From positions 1 through 64,000 of the forward strand of contig JALDNG010000857.1 in the NCBI GenBank assembly GCA_024349245.1: DNA of 64,000 nt, written 5' to 3'. A model generated the notes under the pieces. It worked only from the letters and a program-made list of their open reading frames with translations, searched no databases and was not told the DNA's origin. The DNA comes from Neodontobutis hainanensis. Lineage: Eukaryota; Chordata; Actinopteri; Gobiiformes; Odontobutidae. The position numbers and the translations under genes are program-made. Every line of letters starts with the position of its first letter. Position 1 is the first letter of the stretch. Of the stretch, positions 10,573 to 20,531 are shown piece by piece.

Positions 10573-11153
10573 GTAAGATGTTACCTTTTTAATAATATAT
10601 AATGGTAATATAGCTATTATTATGGCTGCAATTATCAACAACAAATGTCAGCACTGATTAGATGTGTTCTCTCTGTGCACAAAAAAATCTACGAGTTGTT
10701 TAATTACAGCTCTGACTAATGCATTTTTATGGAGAAAATTAATTTAAAAATAGCAGAGAAAACGGTGAGCTGCATCCAGACAAATCATGAGACATGGTAT
10801 CTATGCTTAAAGTAATTTATTAACATAACGTTTTTTACATGGCTTAAACATTGAAGGATGTAATGCTAGTTTTATTGAAAAATGAAAAAAAAAGAGATTT
10901 CATAAATTTAATGCCAAATGTTTAACCAAAAGTTGTATTTGTTACCGGATTTGAACTGCGTAGCTTTATCTTTTCTTATTCATCCAAATGGCATAGTTAG
11001 TAGTTTTTTTTAGAGTGTGGGACCTCTCATAAGACACAGCACACAGCCATTACAACATGTATTTGTCCCAACCAGCTGTCAATAGAAGCCACATTGTAAT
11101 TGCATGTGTGTAAAGAGTGTATATGATTATTTTTTCTTTCTTTTATGTAGCAG

Positions 11154-11203
11154 AAGACTGTGACAATCGATTTGAGAAAAAGGTTTGAGGAAAAGAATTT
11201 GAG
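11154..11203 (+). other. exon-like cassette, 50 nt (second type)
   Basis: Bounded by TTTATGTAGCAG and GTAACTTTTT. The body is a diverged version of the 63-nt cassette (AAGACTGTGACAATCGATTT...). It recurs at 12943-12992 and 14727-14776 with the same 50-nt length. Confidence 0.42.
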
Positions 11204-11500
11204 GTAACTTTTTAATATTTAATGATAATATAGCTATTATTATGGCTGCAATTATCAACAACAAATCGTCATTACTGATTAGATGTGTTTTCTTTGTGCA
11301 CTTCTGTGAGTTGTTTAATTATAGCTCTGACTAATGCATTTTATGGAGAAAATCAATTTAAAAGTAGTAGAGGAAATACAAAATTTTCAAACCTTATACA
11401 AATTTTTTTAATGGCAACACATGGTAATAGTGGTTTAGAAACAAACTACAGGATGTCTGACATCTAGTGGAAGGGTGTGGAAACATCATTTAGCACATAA

Positions 11501-13284
11501 ACCGAAGTAGTGGCTGTTTTTTTTTTTTCAGTTAAGTGTCTTGTCACAATTTTGCGACTTTGGCGCTTAGAGGGTTAATGCTCAAGCTCTATTTTAGACA
11601 CATGTGGGATTCGAATGCGACCATCGCAGGACGCAGCCTTCTGAAATGAGATGCAGCTTATTTTTATTTAGCTAAAAAGTGCACTGTATGTATAATTTTA
11701 AAACTGAATAATTTCCCAAACCTTGAGTGATAAAGCAGTCGGCAAACATGTATTTGTATGAATGTGTAAGAATGTTTAGTGAATATATGTGGTGCAGGTC
11801 AGAGAGGCTGTAGGCGCTGAATGTCTCTGTCAGTCTGCTCCAGGGCATCTGCTCCTTCACTTGTAGCTTATCACCAGTGTGACTGTATGAATGAATGAAT
11901 AATGGACGGCCTGTGAGCAATTTGAGTCCCTTGGTCCTCGGGAGAAAAGCTCAATATTTTATTATTATTATTATCATATATTTTCTGTCTTTTATTAATT
12001 CATTTGTGTATTTTAAGAGCGTGAGCGAGAGAATACATGGTTGTTCAAAATCACTCACAAGGTTTAAGAAATTGTTCAGTTTTCAAATTACTGGTTTGCT
12101 CTTATCTGTTTGGGTTCAGCCTATATGCTATGGTAGAAAAATGTTTGCCATCATTGGTACTTACAGTAGTGTACAGTGCTGTCAGGATTTTAAATGCATT
12201 TTATCTGAATCTAAAGAATTGGTACTCATGACATCCTTATGTCTTTGTAATTGCATGTGTGTAAAGAGTGTAATGATTTTTTTTCCTTTCTTTTATGTAA
12301 CAGAAGACTGACAATTGATTTGAGGAAAAGGATTTAAGGAAAAGGATTTGTGGAAAAGGATTTGAGGTAAGATGTTACCTTTTTAATAATATATAATGGT
12401 AATATAGCTATTATTATGGCTGCAATTATCAACAACAAATGTCAGCACTGATTTGATGTGTTCTCTCTGTGCACAAAAAAATCTACGAGTTGTTTAATTA
12501 CAGCTCTGACTAATGCATTTTTATGGAGAAAATTAATTTAAAAATAGCAGAGAAAACGGTGAGCTGCATCCAGACAAATCATGAGACATGGTATCTATGC
12601 TTAAAGTAATTTATTAACATAACGTTTTTTACATGGCTTAAACATTGAAGGATGTAATGCTAGTTTTATTGAAAAATGAAAAAAAAAGAGATTTCATAAA
12701 TTTAATGCCAAATGTTTAACCAAAAGTTGTATTTGTTACATTTGAACTGCGTAGCTTTATCTTTTCTTATTCATCCAAATGGCATAGTTAGTAGTTTTTT
12801 AGAGTGTGGACCTCTCATAAGACACAGCACACAGCCATTACAACATGTATTTGTCCCAACCAGCTGTCAATAGAAGCCACATTGTAATTGCATGTGTGTA
12901 AAGAGTGTATATGATTATTTTTTTCTTTCTTTTATGTAGCAGAAGACTGTGACAATCGATTTGAGAAAAAGGTTTGAGGAAAAGAATTTGAGGTAACTTT
13001 TTAATATTTAATGATAATATAGCTATTATTATGGCTGCAATTATCAACAACAAATCTCATTACTGATTAGATGTGTTTTCTTTGTGCACAAAAAAATTCT
13101 GTGAGTTGTTTAATTATAGCTCTGACTAATGCATTTTATGGAGAAAATCAATTTAAAAGTAGTAGAGGAAATACAAAATTTTCAAACCTTATACAAATTT
13201 TTTTGGCAACACATGGTAATAGTGGTTTAGAAACAAACTACAGGATGTCTGACATCTAGTGGAAGTGTGGAAACATCATTTAGC
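11501..13284 (+). repeat. 1.79-kb array, full unit U3
   Basis: Anchor at 11554, next anchor at 13338 (1784 bp). Very similar to U2 apart from homopolymer-length changes. Cassettes at 12304-12366 and 12943-12992. Confidence 0.93.
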
Positions 13285-15077
13285 ACATAAACCCGAAGTA
13301 GTGGCTGTTTTTCAGTTAAGTTTCTTGTCACAATTTTGCGACTTTGGCGCTTAGAGGGTTAATGCTCAAGCTCTATTTTAGACACATGTGGGATTCGAAT
13401 GCACTCATCGCAGGACGCAGCCTTCTGAAATGAGATGCAGCTTATTTTTATTTAGCTAAAAAGTGCACTGTATGTATAATTTTAAAACTGAATAATTTCC
13501 CAAACCTTGAGTGATAAAGCAGTCGGCAAACATGTATTTGTATGAATGTGTAAGAATGTTTAGTGAATATATGTGGTGCAGGTCAGAGAGGCTGTAGGCG
13601 CTGAATGTCTCTGTCAGTCTGCTCCAGGGCATCTGCTCCTTCACTTGTAGCTTATCACCAGTGTTACTGTATGAATGAATGAATAATGGACGGCCTGTGA
13701 GCAATTTGAGTCCCTTGGTCCCTCGGGAGAAAAGCTCAATATTTTATTATTATTATTATCATATATTTTCTCTGTCTTTTATTAATTCATTTGTGTATTT
13801 TAAGAGCGTGAGCGAGAGAATACATGGTTGTTCAAAATCACTCACAAGGTTTAAGAAATTGTTCAGTTTTCAAATTACTGGTTTGCTCTTATCTGTTTGG
13901 GTTCAGCCTATATGCTATGGTAGAAAAATGTTTGCCATCATTGGTACTTACAGTAGTGTACAGTGCTGTCAGGATTTTAAATGCATTTTATCTGAATCTA
14001 AAGAATTGGTACTCATGACATCCTTATGTCTTTGTAATTGCATGTGTGTAAAGAGTGTAATGATTTTTTCCTTTCTTTTATGTAACAGAAGACTGACAAT
14101 TGATTTGAGGAAAAGGATTTAAGGAAAAGGATTTGTGGAAAAGGATTTGAGGTAAGATGTTACCTTTTTAATAATATATAATGGTAATATAGCTATTATT
14201 ATGGCTGCAATTATCAACAACAAATGTCAGCACTGATTTGATGTGTTCTCTCTGTGCACAAAAAAATCTACGAGTTGTTTAATTACAGCTCTGACTAATG
14301 CATTTTTATGGAGAAAATTAATTTAAAAATAGCAGAGAAATAGTGAGCTGCATCCAGACAAATCATGAGACATGGTATCTATGCTTAAAGTAATTTATTA
14401 ACATAACGTTTTTACATGGCTTAAACATTGAAGGATGTAATGCTAGTTTTATTGAAAAATGAAAAAAAGAGATTTCATAAATTTAATGCCAAATGTTTAA
14501 CCAAAAGTTGTATTTGTTACCAGATTTGAACTGCGTAGCTTTATCTTTTCTTATTCATCCAAATGGCATAGTTAGTAGTTTTTTAGAGTGTGGGACCTCT
14601 CATAAGACACAGCACACAGCCATTACAACATGTATTTGTCCCAACCAGCTGTCAATAGAAGCCACATTGTAATTGCATGTGTGTAAAGAGTGTATATGAT
14701 TATTTTTTCTTTCTTTTATGTAGCAGAAGACTGTGACAATCGATTTGAGAAAAAGGTTTGAGGAAAAGAATTTGAGGTAACTTTTTAATATTTAATGATA
14801 ATATAGCTATTATTATGGCTGCAATTATCAACAACAAATCTCATTACTGATTAGATGTGTTTTCTTTGTGCACAAAAAATTCTGTGAGTTGTTTAATTAT
14901 AGCTCTGACTAATGCATTTTATGGAGAAAATCAATTTAAAAGTAGTAGAGGAAATACAAAATTTTCAAACCTTATACAAATTTTTTTTTAATGGCAACAC
15001 ATGGTAATAGTGGTTTAGAAACAAACTACAGGATGTCTGACATCTAGTGGAAGGGTGTGGAAACATCATTTAGCACA
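13285..15077 (+). repeat. 1.79-kb array, full unit U4
   Basis: Anchor at 13338, next anchor at 15131 (1793 bp). Cassettes at 14089-14151 and 14727-14776. Near-identical to U3, including changes in the 14-bp motif (GATTTAAG), which suggests recent duplication of U3/U4. Confidence 0.93.
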
Positions 15078-15174
15078 TAAACCCGAAGTAGTGGCTGTTT
15101 TTTTTCAGTTAAGTTTCTTGTCACAATTTTGCGACTTTGGCGCTTAGAGGGTTAATGCTCAAGCTCTATTTTAG
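15078..15174 (+). repeat. 1.79-kb array, truncated last unit
   Basis: Begins like the other units and stops after 'aagctctattttag', where unique sequence starts. This is the right edge of the array. Confidence 0.85.
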
Positions 15175-16199
15175 TAGAGTCTGATTCCTCCTTAATTATT
15201 AAGGAAATTATTGATTGACATTTATTGTATGTATTCTTGTACAAATAATGACTTTAGAGTAGTTTAGCAGTAAGTGGAACCTTTGGCACCAGAGTAGTCT
15301 GTTCCGGGTTGCCTAATGCGGACCAACTTCCTGTTTTCGGTTAGAAGCAATTTGGATAAAGACAAGAGTGCTACTGTCGTCATTGCTTTAACAGTATACC
15401 TTTGATTTAACATGTCAGTACTTGGTTTAAACAACCACAACAAAAAAACCTTAAGTTTCTTTTACTTGTTTCACCAGCTAACAATGTTTTTGTTTGATAT
15501 ATGTACTTTGAGGCTGTGTACTTTAGCTTGTGAAAGTCTGTGAGCTGTGTCATAATGGGAAAGCCGAGCTGTGCTGCGCTCTAAATCTCACGTTGGTTCC
15601 CGCTAGTATCGCAAGAGTTTTATCGATAACTATTTTCAATTATGACAATGTTATTTTAATGGTTTAAATGTTATAAATATATATTTGTACAGTTATATTT
15701 AATGGTACAAATATTTCTTATTTGTAAAAAAAAAAAAAATTTGTAGTAATAATAATCATAATAATTATTAGTCATATTAATATATAAACACAAAATGTTA
15801 TATACACAAACTTTTCATTTATAAAAAAACAAAATAATCATTTTAAATTGCAATTTTACCCAGAATAATTGCAATTATATATTTTCTCCAAATTGTGCAG
15901 CCCTATAAGAAAACTATTTGAATTAATCATTAAATGGCCCTGATATGTCACTAGACATTAAGAAATCATGTTAATTTGAAATACTTACACCACCGACAAC
16001 AGTAGTCCCACCAGGATATTGTCTTTTAAAAGTTGTTGTTGCAACACTCAACTGATGTTAATGTTGATATGTTGTGTTTTGGCCTGAAGCTGCCCTCCAC
16101 CTCCATGATTTGGATCCCCAGTGTCACGTGATTAAAGTAGTTTGACATGTGATTAATCAATACGCTGATTCATAACAATTCATATCTTTTTGAGTATTG
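15175..16199. other. non-coding interval, no gene seen
   Basis: AT-rich DNA with no usable reading frame. A segment near 15880-15905 ending 'aattgtgcagcccta' resembles the edge of a common fish DNA-transposon MITE, but the partner terminus was not found. This is where the 5' end of the Helitron might lie, but I could not recognise a terminus. Confidence 0.4.
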
Positions 16200-16503
16200 A
16201 AAACAAACCCGTAAGAGAGGACAATGCTGAATAAAGTCCTAGTATTTGTTATTTGTGGACTAAAATGTATTTTCATTGGTTCAAAAATTCCAATTAAGTA
16301 ACTGTTGTCACATATGGACTACTTTGATGATGTTTTTATTCCCTTTCTGGACATGGACAGTATAGTGTGCATACACTTGGATACGCTCTAAAGACTAAAA
16401 ATATCTTAAACTGTGTCTGAAGATAAACAGCGGTTTTACAGGTGTGGAACAATATTAGGGTGATGAGGTAATGCCGTTTAATTTTTGGGTGAACTAACCC
16501 ATT
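16200..16503. mobile_element. DNA-transposon (MITE-like) remnant
   Basis: The string 'tggactactttgatgatgtt', then 'ctttctggacatggacag', 'atcttaaactgtgt', and the end 'tttttgggtgaactaaccc' are hallmarks of a widespread cyprinid/teleost interspersed repeat that I recognise by pattern. The expected inverted partner terminus (gggttagttcaccc) is not seen on the left, so the copy seems truncated. The exact family name is not certain. Confidence 0.55.
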
Positions 16504-16838
16504 AAATATTAAAAAAAATATTTTATCAAATGATGTATGATAAAGCTGTAAACAGTGACTCATCATTTATTTAGTGGTTTTTGTGACATATTGAAATTTT
16601 TTAGTGGCACATGCCAATTAAAATACAGACTTGACACAATCACGTTTGAAAAAAACAATCATTTTTTTCCTTAAAAATCAGTGGTTTGAACAAATTAATA
16701 AATAACTCCTCAACTTCCTTAAGACTTGCTGCCACCTAGTGGCTGTTTTAATTACATATTAAATTATTTAATTACAAGTTTTTATATAATATTGAATAAC
16801 TTTATCTATGCAATTGACCATGCTTATGTCACCTGTAA

Positions 16839-16882
<44 letters not shown>

Positions 16883-17100
16883 GTTTAATTTGACACATAG
16901 TGTTACAAAATTTAATTTGAAAATGTCCCTGGAAATAAATTTTGGTGGCAAATATTGTTGTAGTTTTAAACTGAAAACATTTTACAATCTAATAAACTTA
17001 ATGCTTATGTATTTATTTCATCTTTGCATATATAAAGATTGTATCTGCTAAATACCAAATAAAAGTAAGACCTAGATAATAGACCCATTACCAAACCTTG
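16504..17100. other. non-coding interval with (AT)n tract
   Basis: AT-rich. A (TA)n microsatellite occupies about 16839-16879. No gene recognised. Confidence 0.6.
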
Positions 17101-17204
17101 TTTTAATGTGAAGTATTTTTTTCTTTGTGTGTGTTTGTGAATTGTGATGCAGTTATGTTATTTAATTTGTATTATTGTGTTTTTTATGTGTACAGATGCC
17201 TCGC

Positions 17205-17498
17205 ACAAAACATAGCAGGCGCTCCCAGGCGGCGAAGAAGAGGATGGCGGACCGGATGGCAGCTGATCCTGAAGAGGCTCTGCCACCTCTTAAAAAATTG
17301 GCAGAAATAACTGAACGTTGTGTACATCACAACGGGATAACTGAACGTTGTGTACATCACAACGGGATAAACAAACCTTGTCAAAACTCTGGTCAAAACT
17401 CTGGTCAAAACTCTGGTCAAAACTCTGGTCAAAACTCTGGTCAAAACTCTGGTCAAAACTCTGGTCAAAACCCTGGTGTCATGGTGTCAAACCTGTAG
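17205..17498 (+). CDS. Helitron protein, N-terminal segment with QNSG repeats
   Basis: The start ATG at 17205 follows directly on a TGTACAG acceptor-like motif, so a 5' untranslated intron is possible. An in-frame ATG at 17175 would lie inside that pyrimidine/AG signal, so I prefer 17205. The first residues, MPRTKHSRRSQAAKKRMADR, are strongly basic and could act in DNA binding or nuclear import. Two copies of a 10-residue ITERCVHHNG repeat and eight QNSG-type tetrapeptides follow. The frame ends at a stop (17496-17498) only because of an extra 8-bp block, ATGGTGTC, at about 17481-17488. Without it the frame would run on into the 13-residue repeats. This is the first of the disruptions in the element. 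Confidence 0.65.
   Translation, partial: TKHSRRSQAAKKRMADRMAADPEEALPPLKKLAEITERCVHHNGITERCVHHNGINKPCQNSGQNSGQNSGQNSGQNSGQNSGQNSGQNPGVMVSNL
17308..17367 (+). repeat. two 30-bp tandem repeats
   Basis: Two perfect copies of a 30-bp unit encoding ITERCVHHNG in frame. Each contains the palindromic-looking TGTACA. Confidence 0.95.
17381..17476 (+). repeat. 12-bp minisatellite x8 (QNSG)
   Basis: Eight tandem copies of TCAAAACTCTGG, the last with CCC instead of CTC. All are in frame with the N-terminal segment. Confidence 0.97.
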
Positions 17499-17797
17499 TC
17501 TCGAACCTGGATATCAATCCTGGTGTCAAACCTGTAGTCTCGAACCTGGATATCAATCCTGGTGTCAAACCTGTAGTCTCGAACCTGGATATCAATCCTG
17601 GTGTCAAACCTGTAGTCTCGAACCTGGATATCAATCCTGGTGTCAAACCTGTAGTCTCGAACCTGGATGTCAATCCTGGTGTCAAACCTGTAGTCTCGAA
17701 CCTGGATGTCAATCCTGGTGTCAAACCTGTAGTCTCGAACCTGGATATCAATCCTGGTGTCAAACCTGTAGTCTCGAACCTGGATATCAACGCTGGT
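17486..17797 (+). repeat. 39-bp minisatellite x8 (13-residue unit)
   Basis: Eight near-perfect 39-bp copies encoding VKPVVSNLD(I/V)NPG. The only changes are ATA/ATG in the Ile/Val codon (two copies) and the final NAG. Being a multiple of three, the block is open in several frames on both strands. Confidence 0.97.
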
Positions 17798-19411
17798 CTC
17801 AACGCTGGTCTCAACGCTGGTCTCAACGCTGGTCTCAACGCTGGTCTCAACGCTGGTCTCAACCCTATTGTAAATGCTACCATGACTATGAATGTTTCTG
17901 ATTTCTGTCCACAGACGTCTTACATCAGAGGCTCTTTCCATCAGGGTGCAAAGTGTTTTGGCTACAATAGTGGCAGGCAATGTGCTGCAAACAGTTTAAT
18001 TGCAATTTTGATGTGTAAAGTGAAGAATGTGTTGGAATGGACCCCGAGTCACCTGAATGATGTTCTGATGCTTGGAGATGACTTGTACAGTGCTATGAGA
18101 GATGCAGGGAAAATAAATGATCCTGTGAATGGCTACATTGAAGTTGCTGAGCTGCCGGACACACACACATTAAATAATTGTAGTTTTTCAATAAATTATT
18201 CTTCTGTTGCGTTTACTGGGTTGTATGGTATTAACCAATATGAAGAAGGTCTGCAAGGTGTTGCCATGTCCCTTGATGAAGCAATAAATCAAGCATTCCA
18301 GACGTTTGATGCGTGTTTGGTAAACATTATGGAAAACATATGTGCAGCTGTCAGACAAGGTACGTGGTATGCAGTGATTGATCCACATGCACGACTCTGT
18401 GATGGAACAGTTTCAGCTCGAGGTAAGAGTGTAGTGGTTTTCCATCCCAGCATGGACTCTTTGGTCATTCATTTCAGGAGACTTGGTGCATCCTTGAACG
18501 CATATAATCATCCATTTGAAGTAACTGGAGTTGAGGCCAATGTAATTGAGAAAGACAGTCAACATGGTCGAATGGTGTGCCATCCAGTGGTGGAGGAAAA
18601 TGCTGAAGCAGAAAGAGTGAGTGAAAGTATAAAATCAGAAATGGCAAGTTGCAGTCACTCTTGGACTGACTATATCAGTACAGATCAAATACTTCTGAAT
18701 GAAATAAAAGAGAACACAGGAAAGACTTCGGAATGTCCAAGCAATGAAAATACAGCTGATGTTGAATTTATTTCTCACACTGAAAGTGTTTCTTTTGAAT
18801 TTAATCCATTAACAGTACAGCAACAAAAAAGTATTTGCTTGAAGCTAAACATTGTACATGTTGTAAAAGAACAGAAGCATCCAAACAAGATCGTTGAAAT
18901 GGCTGAACCTTGTGAAACCAAAGGTATTGTGGGTGACGGTAACTGCTTTTTCAGATCGGTAGTTTATGCTGTTAGTGGAAATGAACGAGAACACAGAAAA
19001 CTGAGACGTGCTGTTGTAACTCACATACTGCAGAATGAAGGAAGGTACAGTCAGTATCTCAGACAAGGACACAGTTCTGTTGCAAACTACATTGAGAGTT
19101 CGAGAATGAAATATGTCGGAACGTGGGCAACAGAGATGGAAATACAAGCGGCCAGTGATTTAATTGGTGTAGACATATTTACTTTCAGTCAAGACAAATG
19201 GCTTAAATATTCAGCCTCAAATGTGTCATCTAATAGACGTGGCTGTCAACAGAAGGGGATTTACTTGAAACATGTTAATAGCTGTCATTATGAAGTTGTT
19301 GTATGTGTAAAGAGAAAAGATCATAGCTGTGCTTCCATTTGTCAAGCATCATTTGAAGCTTCAACGTTTCATGAACTCATTAAATGCAAACTCAGATCAA
19401 ACACTCTATAG
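17486..19411 (+). CDS. Helitron protein: C76-like cysteine protease plus OTU protease
   Basis: After the minisatellites come two predicted deubiquitinase-type domains. Domain 1 (about 17918-18520) has Gln in SFHQGAKC, nucleophile Cys in GRQCAANSL (codon 17981-17983) 13 residues later, and Asp-Pro-His (His codon 18386-18388) 135 residues after the Cys. This Gln/Cys/Asp-x-His spacing is what I recall for the herpesvirus tegument deubiquitinase family (peptidase C76). Domain 2 (about 18890-19310) is a clear OTU: VGDGNCFFRS (Cys codon 18944-18946), WATEMEI, and His in SCHYEVVV (codon 19286-19288). The frame then stops at 19411 in KCKLRSNTL, where another frame carries on the protein. Both catalytic sets look intact. 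Such enzymes remove ubiquitin; a role in protecting the transposase or altering host signalling is inference. The frame is uninterrupted for 642 codons, and 17486 is the first base of the 39-bp repeats, not a start codon. Confidence 0.82.
   Translation, partial: VKPVVSNLDINPGVKPVVSNLDINPGVKPVVSNLDINPGVKPVVSNLDINPGVKPVVSNLDVNPGVKPVVSNLDVNPGVKPVVSNLDINPGVKPVVSNLDINAGLNAGLNAGLNAGLNAGLNAGLNPIVNATMTMNVSDFCPQTSYIRGSFHQGAKCFGYNSGRQCAANSLIAILMCKVKNVLEWTPSHLNDVLMLGDDLYSAMRDAGKINDPVNGYIEVAELPDTHTLNNCSFSINYSSVAFTGLYGINQYEEGLQGVAMSLDEAINQAFQTFDACLVNIMENICAAVRQGTWYAVIDPHARLCDGTVSARGKSVVVFHPSMDSLVIHFRRLGASLNAYNHPFEVTGVEANVIEKDSQHGRMVCHPVVEENAEAERVSESIKSEMASCSHSWTDYISTDQILLNEIKENTGKTSECPSNENTADVEFISHTESVSFEFNPLTVQQQKSICLKLNIVHVVKEQKHPNKIVEMAEPCETKGIVGDGNCFFRSVVYAVSGNEREHRKLRRAVVTHILQNEGRYSQYLRQGHSSVANYIESSRMKYVGTWATEMEIQAASDLIGVDIFTFSQDKWLKYSASNVSSNRRGCQQKGIYLKHVNSCHYEVVVCVKRKDHSCASICQASFEASTFHELIKCKLRSNTL
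17798..17869 (+). repeat. 12-bp minisatellite x6 (NAGL)
   Basis: Six perfect copies of CTCAACGCTGGT. The core CAA-n-CTGGT is shared with the QNSG and 39-bp repeats, so the three blocks appear to have a common origin. Confidence 0.96.
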
Positions 19412-19820
19412 AAAGAGAATGCTATATAGCAGGAATCATGACTTAAAACAGAGGAAAAAAATCTCTGTAAACAAAAGATATCATGATGATGAAACTTACA
19501 AAGAGAAACTAATGACATCCAGCACTGAAAAGTACAATAAAAATGAACAGCATCGAGAAACAGTAAAAAATATAGCATAGATAAATACAGAGACAATACC
19601 TCACACAGGGAATCGGGAATCAAAAGTACAGTGTTGACAAATACAGTGACAATGAAATACACAAAAACATGTTGATAGAATATAACAAACAGAAATATAA
19701 AGATGATGTAAGTTTTGCCAATACAATTAAAATGAGAAATGCTGTAACTCGGATTGAGGCAAAGATCAAAAGGAAAGAGATTGACTGTGTAATTGAACTA
19801 TTTAAAGAAAAATATCTTCA
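19410..19820 (+). pseudogene. Helitron protein, Lys/Tyr-rich repeat segment (frame-broken)
   Basis: Continues the protein in other frames. Frame 3 gives KRYHDDETYKEKL..EKYNKNEQHRETVK, then a TAG at 19578-19580. Another frame gives KYRDNTSHRES, and a third gives KYSDNEIHKNM then KQKYKDDVSF and a basic helix. These are degenerate copies of a roughly 12-residue KYxxNxxHRExV motif, which I recognise as a low-complexity charged region in large fish Helitron proteins. There are at least three frame changes and one stop here. The role is unknown; a linker or DNA-binding scaffold is plausible. Confidence 0.6.
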
Positions 19821-20531
19821 GGTCCTGAGTATGTCTGTTCAGTTTGTCATCGTTGCTGCTTTAAAATGCAGGTTAAACACTGTAAAATAAATAAATATCT
19901 ACAAAAATCGGTCCAAGCAGGCTATATTGCAAACAATTGTATAACGCATAATTATTTGCATACCTGTAATAAAGGCTGTGTAAAGACTGTATTTATAAAA
20001 ATACTCCAGCTGAATCTCTGTGGATTTGTCACACATGTGATAGAAAGATTAGTGAAGGTAAAATGCCTGCTGAAAGTGTAGCAAATAATCTTGCTCTGGA
20101 TCCAATTCCTGTTGAACTGAGTTGTTTAAACTCTCTTGAACAACATCTAATAGCAAAGAATATTCCATTCATGAAGATGCTATGCGTTACCACGTGGCGG
20201 TCAAAATGGCGTACATGGCCCCATAACTTGTGTTCCATCTAATGTGACAGATGTGGTGAATGTTTTACCAAGATCAGAAAATGATGATTTAATGATACGA
20301 GTAAAACTTAAGAGGAAATTAACGTACAAAGGACATTATGAATTTAAATTTGTACACACTGATCATATCAAAACTGCTTTGGAATACTTAAAAGAAAATA
20401 ACAAATGGTACAGAGATGTAGAGTTTAATGAAACTTGGATTAATCCTCTGAGTAAAACAGAAGAACAGGTTAATGATACAACTGAAAACACTGAACATGA
20501 TTTGGATGAATGTCAGGACATGTGTCGATAA
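19821..20531 (+). pseudogene. Helitron protein, Zn-finger and DUF6570-like region (frame-broken)
   Basis: From 19821 one frame gives GPEYVCSVCHRCCFKMQVKHC. A second frame (from about 19982) gives LWICHTCDRKISEGKMPAESVANNL and PIPVELSCLNSLEQHLIAKNIPFMKM. A third (20184-20531) gives LPRGGQNGVHG, then SNVTDVVNVLPR and MIRVKLKRKLTYKGHYEF. Paired CxxC motifs and the 'PxELxxLNxLExxLI..NIPFMKM..P.GGQ' order match the conserved region upstream of Rep in animal Helitrons (DUF6570-like). Two frameshifts (about 19980 and 20180) and a shift before the 20529-20531 stop break it. It probably belonged to the same polypeptide as the flanking blocks and may help bind the transposon DNA. Confidence 0.7.

Larger units (their letters stand above)
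9706..11500 (+). repeat. 1.79-kb array, full unit U2
   Basis: Anchor at 9759, next anchor at 11554 (1795 bp). The unit is internally duplicated: 'tatggctgcaattatcaaca' occurs at 10621 and 11241 (620 bp apart), each downstream of an exon-like cassette (10510-10572 and 11154-11203). Confidence 0.93.

Noticed and set aside
16336..16566. Minus-strand 76-residue ORF
   Set aside because: It overlaps a DNA-transposon remnant and has no domain.
17465..17980. Overlapping ORFs of 134-171 residues on both strands across the minisatellites
   Set aside because: A 39-bp/12-bp period is a multiple of three, so several frames stay open by chance. Only the plus frame that leads into the protease domain is credible.
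17918..18520. Integrated herpesvirus fragment
   Set aside because: The C76-like domain is in frame with Helitron repeats and an OTU domain, and no other viral gene is seen. A transposon-borne domain is the simpler reading.
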